Of a stretch of DNA of 64,000 bases, positions 1 to 12,312 are shown piece by piece (positions within the stretch are counted from its first letter, which is position 1; each line of letters opens with the position of its first letter). The notes below the pieces were generated by a model. The model saw nothing but the letters and a program-made list of their open reading frames with translations. It was not told the origin of the DNA and made no database searches. Source of the DNA: Culex pipiens pallens (taxonomy: Eukaryota; Arthropoda; Insecta; Diptera; Culicidae). The position numbers and the translations under genes were made by a program. The stretch is from positions 2,170,001 through 2,234,000 of the forward strand of contig NC_068938.1 of the NCBI RefSeq assembly GCF_016801865.2, written 5' to 3'.

Positions 1-245
1 AAAACTAATGATTGCATAACAACTGAACTAGTGTAAAATGCATTTTTAAACACTATTTTCATTTAAATGTGAAGACTATGGCTTGTTATTAAAAATTTTA
101 TATTTTTTTATTTTTTTGCCCCCCCCTTGACCTCGGCCAGGGCCGAGGGACAAAAACTTTTTTAAATATTTGCATCGGCCTAAACACAAACATGCTAAAA
201 ATTATTCTAAACGCAGGGGAATGCTTTTTGAATTGATTTAAGCTG
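1..245 (+). repeat. Interspersed repeat family A, copy 1 (foldback form, 5' truncated by window edge)
   Basis: This copy begins with a segment (TAATGATTGCATAACAACTG, then TATGGCTTGTTATT) that recurs at 27.0, 32.1 and 58.95 kb. A T-rich run and a perfect hairpin follow: CCTCGGCC (131-138), loop AG, GGCCGAGG (141-148). After the hairpin, 186-245 carries the reverse complement of the other half of the family (compare 26.9 kb in forward orientation). The copy therefore folds back around the CCTCGG hairpin. I see no ORF. I do not recognise the family name. A non-autonomous foldback element is the simplest reading. Confidence 0.65.
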
Positions 246-593
246 ATTCTTGAAAAAAACTTTTTTTTGCCTTAAAAATTGTACCAGCTTTTTTGGTTGT
301 CTTTTTTTAGATATTTTAAAGGATTTTTTTCAAGTTTTTCTAGTCATGTCATATAAATAACATAAAATAAATATTTATAAGAGACTTTTTTAATTTGAAA
401 TTGGGGTGCATTTAAAATTCAAAGCACAACAAAGAACAAAAAAATCCCTATGGCTATTTAAAAACTTTTCTCCGTGTTAAGATCTAAGTGTAGACTATCA
501 CCAACTAATAGTATTGAGCTAATTCTATGATTTTAAGCTTGAAACATATAACAAATATGATGAAAACATAGATTTAATGACTGTTTCAAGATT

Positions 594-679
594 GCCCGGG
601 ATCCCGGGAATTCCCGAGAATCAAAAAATATTTTTCCCGTTTCCAGGGAAATTCAAAACCCGGGAAATTAGAAGCGCTA
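594..679 (-). mobile_element. Fragment of CCCGGG-rich hAT-type element end
   Basis: The stretch is built of CCCGGG/TTCCCG units and ends in GAAGCGCTA. Read on the minus strand it starts TAGCGCTTCTAATTTCCCGG, which matches the 3' terminus of the intact element at 56619-57455 (TAGAGCGTCCGATTTCCCGG). Only one terminus is present and there is no matching 8-bp flank, so this is a truncated or internally deleted copy. Sequence on either side (246-593 and 680-1308) is AT-rich with nothing recognisable. Confidence 0.6.
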
Positions 680-1308
680 GTAACTCCAATAACAAGTCAA
701 GTCAAAAAGTCGGTAATTATTATTATTATTAATTATTAACATTATCATCATATTTGCATGATCTTCTGGATTTTTCATTCCCCTTTGAAAATGGCTCAGT
801 TTTAATTTAAAATTTGCAACAAAGTAACATAAATATTTTTATTTATTTTTTCCGAAATTGGGCAATTTTTTAATGAGGAAACTTTTTGCAGTATTTGTGA
901 AGTGATCTTAAACCTAAATTCTGCAGCATTTGAAATGGGTGAATAAACGATGATAAAAAAAAACAATTTGAAGCTAAATTTGAAATTTTAGCAATATTTT
1001 GTTTTTTAAGTATCACAAAATACCATGGCCCAGTAAAAAAATCTAAATATCAAAGAAATTAATTAAATTATTGTTTTTCTTCTCAAAATTCCAATTTTGT
1101 GAAATCCAAAAAGAAATAGTTATTTTGCATCTTTAGGTTAAGAATTAATTAAAAAATGTTGTTAAGCAAACATCTTGAAAAGATTTTTTATCGATAGTCT
1201 GATGAAATTTCTCATCTTTGTCGAAGTCACCAAATCGAACAAAAAAGATACTGATTTATATTAATTTAGGTAAACAGTTTGTTTGAACATTGGCTTCTAT
1301 TGACAGAG

Positions 1309-1773
1309 GTGCATTTTGGGTGACAATAAAAAAAATCAACATCAAGGATACCTTCTGACTCGATTCCTAAGGCAAAAATAAGTAACTGTGCCAATTTTGA
1401 GCCGAATCGGTTAAGGTTTAAGAGTCGCTATAGATCGTTAAAGTTGGTGAAAAAAAAACTTTTCATGCAAAAACGTCTTGAATAAATCGCTAAAAACTCG
1501 TCAGGGTTAACTCAGATCGTTTTGCGGTCTTGGACAAAGTTGTTTGTCATAAATATTTACATCTGACAATGATCCGACATATTTAACACCACCTTTTAGT
1601 AAAATTTCGTTTTTTTTCATTTCCCCTTACATTTTGGCGAATTTTCCCATGCTCTTAAACCTTAACTGGTTGAAAATTGTCACAGTTACTTATAATTGCT
1701 TATAGCTTTAATTCGGGGGGAATCTCATATAATTTTCCAAAATTTGCTTTTTTTTGTCACCCTAAGATGCATG
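1309..1773. repeat. Inverted-repeat (MITE-like) element, ~465 bp
   Basis: The left arm has TGCATTTTGGGTGACA near 1310 and AGTAACTGTGCCAATTTT near 1380, then GTTAAGGTTTAAGAG. The same order appears in reverse complement on the right: TAACCTTAACTGGTTG near 1660, AAATTGTCACAGTTACT near 1675, and TGTCACCCTAAGATGCATGG at 1755-1774. The arms are about 120 bp and imperfect. No target duplication was clear. Confidence 0.55.
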
Positions 1774-1799
1774 GACAAAGTTTCATCTAAATTAAAAGT

Positions 1800-1801
<2 letters not shown>

Positions 1802-1847
<46 letters not shown>
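1802..1847 (+). repeat. Poly(T) tract, 46 nt
   Basis: Uninterrupted run of 46 T between the inverted-repeat element and the SINE-like insertion. It could be the poly(A) tail of a lost minus-strand retroposon or simple slippage. I found no retroposon body attached on its left side. Confidence 0.9.
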
Positions 1848-1849
<2 letters not shown>

Positions 1850-1886
1850 TGGAATTTTTAAATTTTGACTAAATTATGACTAAATT

Positions 1887-2557
1887 GGGAGCGGCCGTGG
1901 CTGACTGGTTACGGTGTTCGCTTTGTAAGCGAATGGTTCTGGGTCCGATTCCCATCTGCTCCCAACGAGAAAGTTAAGAACACATAAATTTGAAATGATG
2001 AATATGAACGAAAAATCAAATCTTACCAATCAAATCCGTCCTTTGGATTGGTAAGAAAAAATGCTAGCCACTAAGCCATGACGACTTGATGAGCGAGGAC
2101 TGGAATTAGGAATACTGTTACAGAGAGCGAGTTGTGGCGCTATAACCACGGCAAATAGAGTCCAGGGCATTCGTGGAAATACAATGTCCCATCCCAGAGG
2201 GTCCCGGAGTACCAAACCTTCTTAGCATGGTGCTCCCAACGAATACAACCAAAAATCTCGGAGCGTATGGTGGTGTGTCCCCACGCTTCTTCCTCCCCTG
2301 TCGATTCAGAATTGTGTTGTTGTTCGAACACTCAGTGCTCAAACTCAACCCAATTACGAGTCATCTCTGCGATACGGCTTTACGCAGTAGGCCTGGCCGC
2401 TTTAACGCTTGTGATGTTTCAATGCATTCCGATGCAATGGCGCACTACAAATGTTAAAAAATGACAAGAAGAGTGCTAGGCGTCATCTAACCTAAGGCAC
2501 TCTCCAGGATCCCTTCGAAAGATTGGCTGCGCTAGGGTCTGATTAGATTAGATTAGA
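1887..2557 (+). mobile_element. tRNA-headed retroposon (composite SINE), 671 bp, with 23-bp TSD
   Basis: The first 77 bases resemble a tRNA: A box TGGCTGACTGG, anticodon arm TTCGC-TTTGTAA-GCGAA (anticodon TGT, Thr-like), B box GGTCCGATTCC, and acceptor ends GGGAGC/GCTCCC. The 3' end is a pentamer tail (GATTA)n at 2541-2557. A 23-bp direct repeat with one mismatch flanks it (1864-1886 and 2558-2580), which shows a single target-primed insertion. At 671 bp it is long for a SINE. The interior holds a second, minus-strand A box (TGGCTTAGTGG, about 2068-2084) next to a hairpin, TCTTACCAATC...GATTGGTAAGA (about 2020-2056). It may be a nested or fused SINE. It is not a functional tRNA gene. Confidence 0.75.
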
Positions 2558-2580
2558 TTTGACTAAATCATGACTAAATT

Positions 2581-5446
2581 CTCAGTTGAGTTTGCTAGTG
2601 AAATTATATGAACCGTATTCTTTCATCCATGTGCTTATTTTATTAAGGAGCCACAAATTTTGTAGAAAAATTCTAAAATGTTATGCGAAAAATTTCATTT
2701 TTCCAACTTTAACATGCTGCCAATGAAAAATGACGACTTCCTGAACAATATGAATTCAGAACATTGTTGGTACGACTCCTATTATGATTTAAACTGAAAT
2801 ACGGAGCAATTTGAACGCATTTTTCAATGTTTTAGAACAAAACATGATATTTTAAACGAAAACAGACCATTTGTCAGTAAATCGCAAATCTCGAGTTCTA
2901 AACGATTTTTGGGTATTTTTCGTTGTATGAAAAACTGTATGAGACAAAACCTATCGAAATCCGGATGAGCCCGAAGGTTTCCGCCAGATCGCCTGTTTTT
3001 GGGACACACTAACAGACATTTGCCCAGATTTTGATTCTGAGTCGATAAGTACAAGTGAAAGGTGCTGTAGTAAATTTTTCTTTTGATTTTATAGCATTTT
3101 CTCAGTGCAACATGAAAATTGAAGGTATTAGATTATAGATAGATATTTTAATTGAATAATAATCCCACTTCCCACTATAAAAAACTAATTCTGATGCATT
3201 TCCATCATCATTCATGTAATTTCGCTAGACAGACAAAGCAGGCAAAAAAAAAACTTCCTTCTTTCCCGAAACAATTTGCCGCGGCCATTATTCCCGCGGA
3301 ATAGTGCCCAAACTTCCGGCCAGCAGAAACGCAGCCTGCATAAATTTTAATTAACTTTAGGAAATATTTTTGCATTTGTGGCAAACTTTAAATTGGTGGT
3401 GAGCGCTCGCCAATTTTCGAGTGCCTGCCTGGCTGCTCGTAGAGATATGTTCATTATGGTGAGTTTTTCCTTCTATTTTTTTTTCGGCGTCTTGTATTTT
3501 TCGAGGATGGGGTAATAAATTGGCTCTCATCTCTTTTTCTCACTCCGCGGCAACAGTTTTGGCGCGAGCCCGAAACTTGTGGCCACACACAATGAATGAG
3601 CTGCTGTTTGGCTGGCGGGGGATATAAGCAGCGAAATTGTTAAAGTTTTGGCCGGAATTTCCTTCGCGAGATTATGGGTTTCTTTTTATGGTGTTTCTTG
3701 AAATAGACACTGGCTGATCACGTGTATTTTGCCCTTTTTTTTCTTTCTTTGGCTGTTTAATTAAAACATTATCCTGTCTTCTTTGTACAAGAGTTTATGG
3801 GTTTCATTACCGCATGGAATAACGTGGCGGTGGGAATTTATTTCAATTAGGGGAAATCTACCCTTTCCAATCAAACACCTATCTTCGTCATATGGAGAGT
3901 TTGATGCTCGATTAAAGCTCCAAAAATACTATTTGGGCTATAAACTTACCAGCAACAGCACCGCCTCGAGTAAGCACGCAAATGTATGCCACTTATTGGC
4001 CAAAAAGATCACATTTAATGCACTTTTGATCATAATTTGTATTTTGCGAGACCACTTCTCATAATTTTGTTGGCACACACAGTGACACACACGAGAATCC
4101 CTCAAACGCTTAATGAATATCGCCAAAATTACCTTTTCACTTTCGCTTACTTTTTCACGGCGCTTAAGATATGAAATTGCTTCCAACTACCGGCAACATG
4201 TTCTTTTGACCATTACTTAGTCACTCACTTGAAGAATAATCCCGAAAAATGTAATAAATTAGCAAGCGCCATCAAAAAAACAAACGCGTCAAGTCGTTTG
4301 ACGTTTCAATTTTCAATTTGCATTCCAACCGAAGGCTGAAGAAAACCGAGCGAGAGACGAAGGCAAAAAAGAACAAAGGCTGGCCGTCAACACCACCAGC
4401 AGCACAGCCAGCGATGCCAGGAAACTTTCCCTATAAATGCCACTTTTCGTGAGTGTTCGTTTGAACTGTCAGCGCAAATGGCAACACTCGACAGAGTGTT
4501 GGAAGAAAAAAGAACTAAGCCGATATTAGAAAAATGGGCGTGGCCCAATGCATTCGCCTCGATTAGAATACCCTTGGGAATTTTTTTTTGTTAAATGCTT
4601 GGTAAAGAAATAGAATAACTTTTAGTGAAAGTGAAAATAAACAGAAATGTTCACAAAAACTTGCTCTACTCGTTGGTGTACTTGGTTTTAGTAAAATTCA
4701 AGGGAGACTCTAGATTATCCAGCATCATTCAAACACGACCGCTTATTAGGATTAAAATGGGTAGATTTCCCCTAAGTAGTGAAATTTTTCTTTTTCGCAC
4801 TCTCGTGCTCGCGCAAGGTCAGTCGCAGAGTTAGTTTTAATTAAAATTGTGAAATATCTGTTTCGTATTGAAAATTTACACATCTGGTCGCGCTCAAGTG
4901 TCACTGCCAATTTGTGGCCCAATCAGCCAAAGTGAAAATATGAACTGCTTTCTTTACCTCGACGGGGAGGTGGCACAAACATGTGACCACGTGTGTCGGG
5001 TGGGAGGGGGGTTTGAAAAATTACAAAGTTAAATTTCCCATTTGTTTCCATTTGCTCTCTGTCTCTGTTTTATAATCTCATTTCTGTCGCTGTCACCCGA
5101 ATGCTCCTCCTTTTCGCTGTTCCGGTATTTCATTGTGTGCACTTTCTCCGGAGCTGCTTGCTGGTTTCCGGAACGGGAGTTCGCTTCTTTTTTTTTTTTT
5201 TGCTTTCGTTCGCCAGCTCCAGTCACTCCCTGTCACAAGGGTGCATGCCATGGTCCAAAATCTACTGCTGCTTCCACTCGCCAACATTGTGTGCATGAAT
5301 TCCTCCGAGAAGGATGAGCTGTGCTACTGAGTAGTTCTCTGGGAATTCAAATATTTATTAATCTTTCAGTTTTTAAAATTGGTAATATATAATAGGAATA
5401 AAAAATGTACAGCTCTCCTGTTCCTGTTCCTGATATTTTTAATATA
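2581..5446. other. Non-coding stretch; family B remnant at ~2985-3115, no gene seen
   Basis: Mostly unique, intergenic or intron-like DNA. At 3013-3050 the words CAGACATTTG and TTTGATTCTGAGTCGATA match the 3' part of family B at 32.75 kb, so a decayed copy ends near 3115. A GC-richer part at 3280-3620 contains a good splice-donor word (GTGAGT at 3459), but no exon can be demonstrated. A perfect small hairpin, CAACACTC/GAGTGTTG, lies at 4482-4501. Open frames of up to 93 codons here show no domain or compositional sign of coding. Confidence 0.55.
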
Positions 5447-5461
5447 TGTAGAAATCTGGTA

Positions 5462-5891
5462 ACCGTGGACCGTGGTGTAGGGGTAAGCGTGATTGCCTCT
5501 CACCCAGTCAGCTATTCCAGTATTGGTTCGATCCCAGACGGTCCCGGTGGCATTTTTCGAGACGAGATTTGTCTGATCACGCCTTCCGTCGGACGGGAAG
5601 TAAATGTTGGCCCCGGACTAACCTAAAAAGGTTAGGTCGTTAGCTCAGTCCAGGTGTAGGAGTCGTCTCCCTGGGTCCTGCCTCGGTGGAGTCGCTGGTA
5701 GGCAGTTGGACTAATAATCCAAAGGTCATCAGTTCGAATCCCGGGGTGGATGGAAGCTATGGTGTAAAAAGAGGTTTGCAATTGCCTCAACAATCAAGCC
5801 TTCGGACACCTAGTTTCGAGTAGGAATCTCGCAATCGAGAACGCCAAGGCAATGCTGTAGAGCGAATAATTTGATTTGATTTTTTGATTTT
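5462..5891 (+). mobile_element. SINE with two tRNA-related regions, 430 bp, intact 15-bp TSD
   Basis: A perfect 15-bp target duplication TGTAGAAATCTGGTA flanks it (5447-5461 and 5892-5906). The first tRNA-like region has A box TGGTGTAGGGG and B box GGTTCGATCCC, with an anticodon loop reading CTC (Glu-like). The second, near 5690-5750, has anticodon arm TTGGA-CTAATAA-TCCAA (AAT, Ile-like) and B box GTTCGAATCCC. The 3' part ends in a TTGATTTGATTTTTTG-type tail. A dimeric tRNA arrangement is known for the Culex SINE Twin, but Twin is described as tRNA-Arg related and shorter. I treat this as a different or composite family. It is a retroposed element, not a tRNA locus. Confidence 0.85.
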
Positions 5892-5906
5892 TGTAGAAAT
5901 CTGGTA

Positions 5907-7050
<1,144 letters not shown>

Positions 7051-7980
7051 AGCTAATGTTACTTTAGAAAAGTTCACTACATTTATACGGGCCAAATAAA
7101 ATCACTGCCTAAATTCCGAGAGAATTTCTCTCCTGCTTCTGGCAAATCCCTCCCCAACTCCCTTTTGCAAAAGGGACTTTCTGCCAGAGCTGGACACCAA
7201 AAGTGCAACCCTAGAAAAAAAGCAAAAAAAAAAATAGTTTGAGTGCAAACGAGAGTCACACCATCATGCCTGGCGTGGCACACAAACATCCTTCTCTCTC
7301 CAGAGACAGAAAGAGGGAGAGACAGAGTGCAGTTGTTGTCCACCCTTTTCGCCATCCCGCGGGGGAAAGTCACATATATTTTCAAATTATTCCACTTTAC
7401 AACAAAAACATCTGCCATAAATTTTAGTCCTGCTCCGCAGAAGAGTGTGCTCGTGCGAGCGATGGTTGGTGCTTTGATTCGGGCACTAGTTTTTCCACAT
7501 TGTTAGGGGCAACAAAAAGTGCTAGGGTCATGATAGGGGCACAAAAACACCCGGCAACGATGGCAGCTTCCAAAAATTCAAAATCGGAAAAGCAAATTCT
7601 CATCATCATTCGCAGGCACACAAAAAAAAGAAACGATAAACGGAATATCGTCACAATCTCGAATTGCAAAACCGCACCTGGGGACGATTCAGCATCGGTT
7701 ATAGTCATATCATATGCAAAGTGTGTCTACTTCTTCTATTCTGTTGGTGATGTTGCTGGCTTTTGCTGTTGCTGCAGATTGGTGCCATTTGGCACAAGTT
7801 TGCAATATAAGAAGCAGAAGCTATTTGGTGGGAGGATCGAATCGTGCAGTTGGCGGTTGAATTTGAAGCAGTTTGATTTTTATTCTTTTGCAAATGAATT
7901 TTATTCCCGATATTAAAAAATTAAAATCAAACCACTTCCGGAATTCGGATTGGTTAAAATCGCGATTTATTTCCCATATC
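7051..7980. other. Non-coding stretch, nothing recognised
   Basis: Unique sequence with a GA-rich patch near 7300-7325. Open frames on both strands (up to 138 codons) have no recognisable domain, and several overlap each other in opposite directions. Confidence 0.5.
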
Positions 7981-8219
7981 AAAATGATTCAAAATGATTC
8001 AAAATGATTCAAAATGATTTGAAATAATTCAAAATGATTCAAAATGATTCAAAATGATTCAAAATGATTCAAAATGATTCAAAATGATTCAAAATGATTC
8101 AAAATGATTCAAAATGATTCAAAATGATTCAAAATGATTCAAAATGATTCAAAATGATTCAAAATGATTCAAAATGATTCAAAATGATTCAAAATGATTC
8201 AAAATGATTCAAAGTGATT
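7981..8219 (+). repeat. 10-bp tandem array (AAAATGATTC)n, 24 units
   Basis: Twenty-four 10-bp units with no spacer. Units 4-5 (GATTT/GAAATAATTC) and the last unit (AAAGTGATTT) are variant; the rest are identical. Variants concentrated near the edges fit homogenisation of the centre. Because there are no spacers it is not a CRISPR. Confidence 0.97.
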
Positions 8220-10240
8220 TAACAAGAAGGTGTTTTGAATTTTATTCTCAAAATTATGTCAGGGCTTCAAACTTGAAGGCAACCTGTAAATATTGCATTT
8301 CCAATAGCTCCAGCACATGGAAGATGACACCACCTCTACAAGTATAGAACGCGCCAGAGCACAGCACACCAGCAAGGCATCAAATATCGGGCATCCCATC
8401 TGACGTTAACGAGTGCAAATCCGATATAATATTAATGCAATCACAATCATTTATTACAATTCAACGCAAATTGTCAGATACTCTGCGCTCGCCTGCAAAC
8501 TCCAAAATTGATCAGTAAAATTTGACGACACAGCACCGGAGCCGGTAAATATTGAATATCGTTTCGAACAGTTCAATTATTTAAATTGTTTCGCCACGTG
8601 AGCGAAAAAAAAATTCAATGCATCAATTAGTCATAAACAGCTGGCAAATTTTACATCATTGGACCGATTTCAAATCCAATTACGAAGCCAACTTGTAAGC
8701 AAAATATTATTAATTAAAACACTTGACCAGTAGCAGCAAGAGCACGAGTGTGGGCAACCTATTAAAACACACAAACACCGTTGGTCAAACAAAATGGAGT
8801 TTTGTTATTATTGGCAGCCGGTGAACCAGAAATTGCAGCCAATCAAAATAAGGTTTGTTGTTGGTGGAGGTTATGGTCAGCGTAATGGTGGTTCAAGGTT
8901 TTGAAAAGTGCCTATTTTCAATGATTTTTAAATTACTTATTTATACATATTGTATTAGTTTTAAACTTTCTTAAAAAAATAATTATATAATTTTAACCAT
9001 TTTATGATTGTTATTTGAACACAGTTAAAGCTGCAGAACGCCATTAGTTGGATAAACACGGGAATGTTTGCGTTTGAGTAATTTGTTCGCAGTCACCTTA
9101 AACAACAATCCCGAGTGCAAATACGGGGTTAAATTTAATCGTTGTTGAATTGAATATCGCAAAGCGGGTTTCAGCCATGTGACTAAATCGGCTCTGAACT
9201 AGCGCCATTATGGTTGCATCAATTTACCTCTAATGAAGCAAACGGAAATCCTTTTGATATTGGTTGGAAGGAGTGGGTTTAGGTTGAAGATCACACGGTG
9301 TGTTGGAAAGGTAATTTCAAATGAAATATTAAGATTTAATTATCAAAACTTTAAAAAAAGTTTTTTTAAATTTTGTTTGATTTAATCGAAATTTGAAAAC
9401 TTTCATTTAAATTTAATCTAAAATAATAGTTTAACCTTTCAGTGCCCATTCAAATTGCGAGTTGTGATCTGGTGTCCCGCTCATCGCAAATTCCATCAAT
9501 TAGCTGGCTTATCCTCATCCGACCAGGTCAGTGGCGTAAATGATGATGATGATACGGTTTCTGGGGCTTTGCATCATAATGGTGGTGGTTTCTGAAAGGA
9601 AGATTTAATTAGATGGAAGCTATATGTGGTGGCTCTATTGCTTTGAGGTATTTGCCTTCAAAGTTTAAGATTGGATTGAATTTATTCAAGGAAATTTGTC
9701 ACGAATTTTAAATGTTTTTTGATAAATTACTCCTGACATTTCCTCCATTAATAGCGGTGAAAACAAGGTTGGTGTGTGAATGTCACGGTATTATGAGAGA
9801 AAATTAATTGCTTAAAATATATTTGTTGATGGTGCCTACGAATCTACCTGGTATTTAAAAAAGAAAACAAAATAGAAGCGTGCGAATGTCACAATGTAAC
9901 CAGCGATTGCTGAAAATTTAAACTTTTTTTGTATAAATTCCATGAATCGCGAGGAGTAAAAAAAATAATTCAAAAATTCAGTTTTTGAACAATTATGATT
10001 ACATAAAGGGTGTGAGAATGTCACTTTATATTCAAAGAATGCTCAACATTTGGATTCATTTGTAAATAAGTTCAAAAAATATGCAGGCAGTATATACAAG
10101 TATACCGTTTAAATGTCTTTTGATTGTTTTGATTGTCGATCTTAAGTATGACCTCTGATAATTATATACACATTGATTATTTTATTAATTCAAGATGGCG
10201 GCCAAAATGGTCTTTTCTAGAAAATAAGTAGTTTTGTAAA
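8220..10240. other. Non-coding AT-rich stretch, nothing recognised
   Basis: Mostly unique-looking sequence with short runs such as GATGATGATGAT near 9540. I see no conserved ORF, RNA gene or clear repeat boundary. Confidence 0.5.
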
Positions 10241-10800
10241 AATTTTGAACATTTAAAAACATATTATTGCTATCAACACGTACAAAAATCCCGATCATAT
10301 TGTAAAAAAGTAAAATTTAGAGTATTTTTTTTGTTTTATCAAAATTTTGATCACTCTCATAAAAAGTGTTATAACTTTTTAAAGTTATGCAAAACTTCCG
10401 ATCATTTGATACCCATATAAAACTTTTTTTTTTCAAAAGTACGTAGTTTTGTGATAATTTTGAGTATTTTACAAAAAATATAATAACTACAGCAATGTTT
10501 GAAATTTTTTCGATCTTGTGATACTAATATTGTAGAAACTGAAATTTATAAAAAATCGAAAATGTGAAGTTTTGTGAAAATATTGACTATTTTCAAAAAT
10601 TTTTAACTTTCGAAATGTTTGGAAAAATCTCGATCATTTGATTCTCAAATTGTAAGAAAACTGAAATTTTTAGTAATTTTCCGAAAATACATTGTTTTGT
10701 GATTTTTGTTTAGTATTTTCAAAGATTTGTGTTATAAATTTCGAAATGTATGATAAAATCTTATTAATATGATACTCATATTGCAGTAACAATAATGTTG
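10241..10800 (-). repeat. Degenerate tandem repeat, ~92-125-bp period (locus 1)
   Basis: The words GTTTTGTGAAAATTTTGA, GATCATTTGATACTCATATTG and GAAATTTTTAGT recur in order. The GTTTTGT/GTTTTAT anchors lie at about 10241, 10333, 10446, 10569 and 10694, giving spacings of 92, 113, 123 and 125 bp. The reverse complement matches the unit at 16.4-17.2 kb and 27.3-28.1 kb (CACAAAATACCGTATTTTTC, then ATATGGGTATCAAACGA). This copy is therefore in the opposite orientation. Confidence 0.7.
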
Positions 10801-11242
10801 GGTGATTTTTTCAGAAAAAGTGGCAAAATTCAACATACAGGAAAAACATACATTAACAAAAAAATCATATACAGCAATTCCATTTGAAAAGAAACTTAAC
10901 CGAAAAAAAGTTCTTCGATCGGGATCAAATTTTTTTTTTGTTTGGCCGTTATGGTGACCTGCACCGTACTAGGGTGGTCCCAAAAACGGAAATTCGCATA
11001 ATTTTTCGCAAAAACCAAATTTTTCAAAAATTCATAACTCCGCACCATTTCAACCGATTTTAGTTGTCTTGGAGGCAAATGAAAGGTGATTAGTTTGCTT
11101 TTCAAGGAAAAATAATTTAAGATCTGAAAAAAACAGCCAAAAATTTTAAGCAGTTGCATGAAAACATAAAATGGCGTTTTGTCTGTGGTTGGACCAAAGA
11201 GTCGATGTCTGATAATATTTTTGTCGGATTCCTCGAAAAATT

Positions 11243-12312
11243 TAACATGGCTGAGCAATTCTCTGAGATTTCGGTCATTGGATTTTTTTTGTATTTTTTA
11301 ATCCGGTTGAAACTTTTTTGGTGCCTTCGGTATGCCCAAATAAGCCATTTTGCATCATTAGTTTGTCCATATAATTTTCCATACAAATTTGGCAGCTGTC
11401 CATACAAAAATGATATGTGAAAATTCAAAAATCTGTATCTTTTGAAGGAATTTTTTGATCGATTTGGTGTCTTCGGCAAAGTTGTAGGTATGGATATGGA
11501 CTACACTGAAAAAAAATGATACACGGTAAAAAAAAATTGATGATTTTTAATTTCACTTTTTGTCACTAAAACTTGATTTGCAAAAAAACACTATTTTTAT
11601 TTTTTTTATTTTTTGGTTTGTTTTAGAGGACATCAAATGCCAACTTTTCAGAATTTTCCAGAATAAGCACCGAGGTATGATTTTTTGAATCAATACATTT
11701 TTTTTTCAAAAAATCGAAATATTGGTCGCAAAAATTTGTCAATTGTTGATACGACCCTTAGTTGCTGAGATAACGACATTAGAAAATGGTGGGTTGTTTG
11801 GGTGAGAAAATTTTTGCGACCAATATTTCGATTTTTTGAAAAAAAAATGTATAGATTCAAAGAATCATAACTCAGTCAAAGATTTTTTGCCCATTTTGGA
11901 ATTTTCTGAAAAGTTGGCATTTGATGTTTTCTAAAACAAACCAAAAAATAAAAAAAATTAAAAATAGTGTTTTTTTGCAAATCAAGTTTTAGTGACAAAA
12001 AGTGAAATTAAAAATCACCATTTTTTTTACCGTGTATCATTTTTTTTCCAGTGTAGTCCGTATCCATACCTACAACTTTGCCGAAGACACCAAATCGATC
12101 AAAAAATTCCTTCAAAAGATACAGATTTTTGAATTTTCACATATCATTTTTGTATGGACAGCTGCCAAATTTGTATGGAAAATTATATGGACAAACTAAT
12201 GATGCAAAATGGCTTCTTTGGGTATATCAAAGGCACCAAAAAAATTTCAGCCGGATTAAAAAAAATAAATAAAGAAAAAATACCGATTCCGTAGAGAACT
12301 GCTCAGCTTTAA
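11243..12312. repeat. Large inverted-repeat element, ~500-bp arms, 70-bp spacer
   Basis: The left arm (11243-11737) and right arm (11808-12312) are reverse complements with scattered mismatches. Anchors include CATTTTGCATCATTAGTTTG against CAAACTAATGATGCAAAATG, and GAAATATTGGTCGCAAAAAT against its complement. The arms include CCGAAGACACCAAATCGATC-type sequence seen again, diverged, at 55630-55850. No transposase ORF is present. It is consistent with a non-autonomous foldback/MITE element. Transcription of either strand would give a long hairpin RNA. Confidence 0.85.

Noticed and set aside
1887..1965. tRNA-Thr gene
   Set aside because: It is the head of a retroposon with a TSD and pentamer tail, and its acceptor and D arms are imperfect.
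2030..2464. Overlapping frames of 60-94 codons
   Set aside because: All lie inside the 671-bp retroposon; both strands are open and no domain is visible.
3447..3464. ATGTTCATTATG followed by a perfect donor GTGAGT
   Set aside because: Four codons before a donor could be a tiny first exon, but nothing else supports transcription here.
5462..5891. Naming the SINE as Culex Twin
   Set aside because: Two tRNA regions agree with Twin, but the anticodon loops look Glu-like and Ile-like instead of Arg, and the length is about double.
7981..8219. CRISPR array
   Set aside because: Units are 10 bp and contiguous with no spacers; the DNA is eukaryotic.
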